Shown here piece by piece: positions 61,062-64,000 of a stretch of 64,000 nt of DNA. The stretch lies in the NCBI GenBank assembly GCA_014084085.1, contig NPFB01000031.1, forward strand, positions 38,052 to 102,051, given 5' to 3'. Source of the stretch: Hondaea fermentalgiana (Eukaryota; Sar; Bigyra; Thraustochytrida; Thraustochytriidae). The notes below the pieces were generated by a model. That model saw nothing but the letters and a program-made list of their open reading frames with translations, was not told the origin of the DNA and searched no databases. The stretch's first letter is position 1. Each line of letters starts with the position of its first letter. The position numbers were made by a program, and so were the translations under genes.

Positions 61062-61318
61062 TATCTACATCAAATCCATCTCGTGCACGAAGTGACTCTT
61101 CTGGTAAACTTACGCTAGTTACGGCTTACATTTCTATTTTGTTTGTAGAGAAATTTTGATAATCGCAACGGGGAGTGTCAAGTAACAAAAATTGAGGAAA
61201 AAGGAAATCAAGCTTTCGTCACCCTTGTTTGGTTCGATGTGTAGACTAGACTCTCGCCACACCGCAGGCTTGTCCATTTCAGGGTACTACATACATTTAT
61301 AATATATAAGTTTAGAAG

Positions 61319-63439
61319 CTAGGCAGCCTCGACCATGGTCTCGTAGGCGTCGAGAGAAATCTTTCGCACCTCGATGGTGTTGCTGAGCCGCTCAAATTTG
61401 TTGGGCTGCTGATCAAGTCGCTGCTTGACGCTGTCCTTGATGTCGTACAGGGACGTGACCAAAGTGACCATGGCACCAACGCGAGCCCACGCACGGTCGA
61501 GAATGTACTTGTTGGCGTGCAGCCACATTTCACGCGGAGCGCTCAAAACAGCCTCGTCCAAAAGCATGGCAGACACGCCTCGACAAACCGACATATGATG
61601 TGCAGTCACCCTGTTGCTTGTGACAACCACGATGCGAGCCGTGGGACGGTACTTGGCGACGAGTCGGGCCAGGTCCCCGGAATCGGACACCACCACAATG
61701 AGATCCGCGCGAACGTCGAGCGAAGTCTCCACTGCGGACGACGCAAGAGCCTCCACCACAGACACCTTGCCCTTCGAGAGCACCTCGGCGCGAATGGTGC
61801 TGTAGTACGACTCATAGTTGATGACCCGCTCAGCTTCGGAAATGATGCGTCCCATGGTCGCCACGGACTCACGAGGATACATGCCCTTGGCCGTTTCCGC
61901 GGAGAGCATGACGCAATCCGTGCCGTCAAGCACCGCATTAGCCACGTCGCTGCACTCGGCATTGGTGGGCCGGGGTCGCGTCGTCATGGAATCAAGCATC
62001 TGCGTGCTCGTCACGACCGGCTTCCCCGCAAGGTTGGCCCAACGAATGACGCCCTTTTGCGCCAAAAACAACTTGCTCAGCGGGAGTTCCATTCCCAAGT
62101 CGCCTCGACTCACGTGCACGCCGTCTGCCTCTTCAATAATCTCCTCAATGTTTCGCAGTGCCTCGACACTCTCAATCTTCGCATGCACGCGAATGTGCTT
62201 CCCTCGCTCACCCAAACACGCGCGCACGGCGCGTACATTAGCCGCCGTCCGAATAAAGGACCCAGAGACAATGTCGACGGGATAATTGAGCGCAAAGTTC
62301 TCCAAATCGTACTTGTCTTTGGCCGTGATGCCCGGCAGCCGGATCGAGACGCCGGGAAGATTCATGTTCTTGCGTTCTTCCAAGATGGCGTCGTTCTCCA
62401 CGCGAACCATGACACTTGTCTCGCGAATCTCTTCGACGCGCGTCTGAATCGATCCATCTGCAATCAGAATGAGGCCTCCCACCCGCACCGAGGCGCAGAG
62501 CTCCTTGTAGCTGCACGCCACAATGGACGAGGTGCCTGCAAGAGTATAATCTGTCGTGATCTCGAGAAGTTGTCCTGTCACGAGTTCTACCGGCTCATGA
62601 TCCTTGAGCATTCCTGTCCGAATCTCTGGTCCCTTGGTGTCCATGAGAATGGCGCAGTGGCACTGCGCCCCACTCCTCTCTTCGCGGAGCCGAATAGCTT
62701 CCTGCAGATTCTTGATGGTCTGCGCATGATACGCATGATCGCCATGCGAAAAGTTGAGTCGGGCAACGTTCATGCCGGCCTCCAAAAGGTCGACCAAGGT
62801 CTCCACCTCGCGCGAGGCTGGGCCAATAGCGCACACGATCTTGGTGCGACGCCGTCGTTTCGTTCGACGCGAATGCTTTTTTGGCGCGACCGGCGGCGGG
62901 GCGGGGGCAGCCACCTCCAAGGAGGTTGCAGCGGCCGGAGACACGATCTCGCGTTCGTTTGGCTCTTGGCCGGCGATTTGGCCCTCACCATTATCTTGCT
63001 TTTCCGAGTTCCCTGCAACTTGTAGACTTGCCATGTTGTCAATGACAGGAACCACCACGACATCGAGTTCGTGCTCATCGTCCTCGCGCCACTCAAGTAC
63101 CTCCATTACGCTCATGACTGCGACCGAAGACCAGTCGAGAACGCCACGCCGAAGTCTGCGAATCTCGGCCGCCGTAGGACCGACGCTGCCCGTCGAAGCG
63201 GTGCGATGTCGCAATCCTTTCATCGACTCCGATCCAACGCGCGGTCGCGAGGACAGCGTTTTGGGCCTTGCCGGCGTGTTGTGCGCCTCCATGACGACAT
63301 CGCGCACAATGTTCGGATCTTCCTCGCACAGGCTGGCCACGCGCACGAGCGGCATGTGGGCCGGCCCGCCGCCGGCGCCCTTCTTCCCGCCACCTTTGAG
63401 CGCGAACTTCGACGCGGCGTGTTTCTCCGCCGAGTTCAT
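61319..63439 (-). CDS. Pyruvate kinase with long N-terminal extension
   Basis: 706 aa; the usual length is about 480-530. It catalyses phosphoenolpyruvate + ADP to pyruvate + ATP. Residues 1-196 are an added low-complexity region (Gly/Lys-rich start, acidic and Pro/Ala-rich parts, then a Lys/Arg cluster KKHSRRTKRRRRTK). The catalytic core runs from TKIVCAIGPAS (about 197) through GMNVARLNFSHGDH, LMDTKGPEIRTG, HVHAKIESVEALRN (phosphoryl-transfer Lys), RGDLGMELP, KPVVTSTQMLDSM and SDVANAVLDGTDCVMLSAETAKG. The canonical MVARGD reads HVSRGD. The C-terminal regulatory domain is present. ATG at 63439 is the first in frame. The extension does not look like a clean mitochondrial or plastid targeting peptide, so its role is open. 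Confidence 0.93.
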   Translation of the reverse strand: MNSAEKHAASKFALKGGGKKGAGGGPAHMPLVRVASLCEEDPNIVRDVVMEAHNTPARPKTLSSRPRVGSESMKGLRHRTASTGSVGPTAAEIRRLRRGVLDWSSVAVMSVMEVLEWREDDEHELDVVVVPVIDNMASLQVAGNSEKQDNGEGQIAGQEPNEREIVSPAAATSLEVAAPAPPPVAPKKHSRRTKRRRRTKIVCAIGPASREVETLVDLLEAGMNVARLNFSHGDHAYHAQTIKNLQEAIRLREERSGAQCHCAILMDTKGPEIRTGMLKDHEPVELVTGQLLEITTDYTLAGTSSIVACSYKELCASVRVGGLILIADGSIQTRVEEIRETSVMVRVENDAILEERKNMNLPGVSIRLPGITAKDKYDLENFALNYPVDIVSGSFIRTAANVRAVRACLGERGKHIRVHAKIESVEALRNIEEIIEEADGVHVSRGDLGMELPLSKLFLAQKGVIRWANLAGKPVVTSTQMLDSMTTRPRPTNAECSDVANAVLDGTDCVMLSAETAKGMYPRESVATMGRIISEAERVINYESYYSTIRAEVLSKGKVSVVEALASSAVETSLDVRADLIVVVSDSGDLARLVAKYRPTARIVVVTSNRVTAHHMSVCRGVSAMLLDEAVLSAPREMWLHANKYILDRAWARVGAMVTLVTSLYDIKDSVKQRLDQQPNKFERLSNTIEVRKISLDAYETMVEAA

Positions 63440-63883
63440 CTTCTCCTTTTCCTCCTCGCCCCCGCGCCTCTGCCGCCGCTGCTCCCCTCCTCGTCGTCGT
63501 CTTCGTCGGCGTCAACCCGCTCCTGAAGCTCGAGAGTAGAGTAGCTAGTACCTCGCCGCGCCAACCTCGCCGGTCCCGCCGCCGACGGCCGGAGGGACCT
63601 CGCCGCCCGCGCGCGCGGAGGGAAAGCGGCAGCGCGCCGCGAGGTCCGCCGCGGAGCCGCGCGTCGAGGCGCGCCGGGCCCGGGTCCGGGTCCGGGTCCG
63701 GGTCCGCGTCGCGCTGCTCTTCCTCGGGGCGGAGTTCGCGCTTTGCTTTTTGCCTGCTTTGCTTTGCTTTGCTTTTCCTTTCCTTTTCGCGCTCGCCTTG
63801 GATACGATCGAGGGATGGATACGCGCTGCGCCTGCGCGGCGAGGAGGAGAAGATACGACACAGTCGGAGATTCGGCCGCCGCG
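63440..63883. promoter_or_regulatory. Divergent intergenic region (pyruvate kinase / TMEM234-like)
   Basis: 444 bp between two divergently read start codons, so a shared or back-to-back promoter is likely. It contains a GGGTCC repeat (63679-63708) and a TTTGC repeat (about 63740-63782). No TATA box stands out. Confidence 0.5.
63679..63708. repeat. GGGTCC hexanucleotide repeat
   Basis: About five GGGTCC units in the divergent promoter region. Confidence 0.9.
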
Positions 63884-64000
63884 ATGCGCGCCGCGGAGCT
63901 CGGCAGCCTCGTGCTCGTGGGCGCGCTCTGGGGCGGCACGAACTCGTTCCTGCGGCCGCGCGGGGCCGATGGCGGCGCCGATGGCGGCGCGCCGGATGCC
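63884..64000 (+). CDS. TMEM234-like small membrane transporter-fold protein (5' part only)
   Basis: 39 codons before the right edge: MRAAELGSLVLVGALWGGTN and onward. The motif LVGALWGGTNSFLR matches the start of TMEM234-family proteins, small four-helix relatives of drug/metabolite (EamA-like) transporters. A Gly/Ala/Asp repeat (GADGGADGGAPDA) follows, which is not typical and may be a lineage insert. The gene continues outside the window. The family call rests on this one short motif. Confidence 0.6.
   Translation, partial: MRAAELGSLVLVGALWGGTNSFLRPRGADGGADGGAPDA

Larger units (their letters stand above)
59223..61100 (+). mobile_element. IS607-type transposon with Fanzor gene (decayed)
   Basis: A serine recombinase gene is followed, with an overlap of about 90 nt, by a TnpB/Fanzor gene. 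This is the IS607-family layout known from bacteria, giant viruses and some eukaryotes (Fanzor2). The segment is AT-richer than the host DNA around it. Both genes carry inactivating changes, so this copy is not autonomous. The ends were not found: IS607 elements lack inverted terminal repeats and duplicate little or no target, so boundaries need comparison with an empty site. The coordinates given cover only the recognisable core. Confidence 0.85.

Noticed and set aside
1..64000. tRNA, rRNA or spliceosomal RNA genes
   Set aside because: Looked for T-arm-like GGTTCRANYC with matching acceptor stems and saw none that I could support by eye.

Overview
This window is nuclear DNA of a flagellate protist with few introns. 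It carries an outer-arm dynein heavy chain, a CDKL5/LF5-type ciliary kinase, a soluble-adenylyl-cyclase-type enzyme, a PRL phosphatase and SNARE, DPM2 and RMI1 genes. Most coding regions are single long exons; the dynein alone is about 14.5 kb. The introns that do occur are short, with GT..AG ends and CTAAC-like branch points. Intergenic DNA is GC-rich and full of microsatellites, and two runs of 100 Ns mark scaffold gaps. Taken together this fits a thraustochytrid-like labyrinthulomycete (stramenopile). That placement is inference from gene content and style, not from a marker gene.

Layout. 1-4365 (-): WW-domain coiled-coil protein, running off the left edge. 5791-11070 (+): class III nucleotidyl cyclase of the sAC type. 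11976-13298 (+): REEP/HVA22-type membrane protein. 13535-28033 (-): axonemal dynein beta-type heavy chain. 29306-30250 (+): PP2A-like phosphatase. 31578-32117 (-): prenylated PRL phosphatase. 34113-35705 (+): FGGY sugar kinase. 36211-36750 (-): two-exon Q-SNARE. 37427-39793 (-): WW-MyTH4-FERM protein. 40756-42210 (+): RMI1-like protein. 42288-42683 (-): two-exon DPM2. 43519-45303 (+): CDKL5-like kinase. 47647-49668 (-): myristoylated STK32-like kinase. 61319-63439 (-): pyruvate kinase. 63884 onward (+): start of a TMEM234-like gene.

The stretch from about 52.8 to 61.1 kb differs from the rest. It is visibly less GC-rich and holds three unusual things side by side. The first is a broken remnant of a tailed-phage/herpes-type viral terminase large subunit. 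The second is a 19-exon leucine-rich-repeat (LRR) membrane receptor in which each of 17 repeats sits in its own 69-nt exon between phase-2 introns; it grew by tandem duplication of a 306-bp two-exon unit. The third is a decayed IS607-type transposon carrying a serine recombinase and a Fanzor (eukaryotic TnpB-like, RNA-guided nuclease family) gene. This accessory island is the most interesting part of the window.

A second unexplained signal is a short GCAAGT element repeated at about 21-bp spacing (two helical turns) at three separate intergenic places: 33.0-33.3, 46.6-46.7 and 58.7-58.9 kb.

Several genes belong to cilium/flagellum biology (dynein, CDKL5-like kinase, possibly the first coiled-coil gene). 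Several others carry lipid-anchor signals (PRL CaaX, cyclase CaaX, MGC start of the STK32-like kinase). No operon-like organisation is expected or seen; many neighbours are divergent and share intergenic promoter regions.
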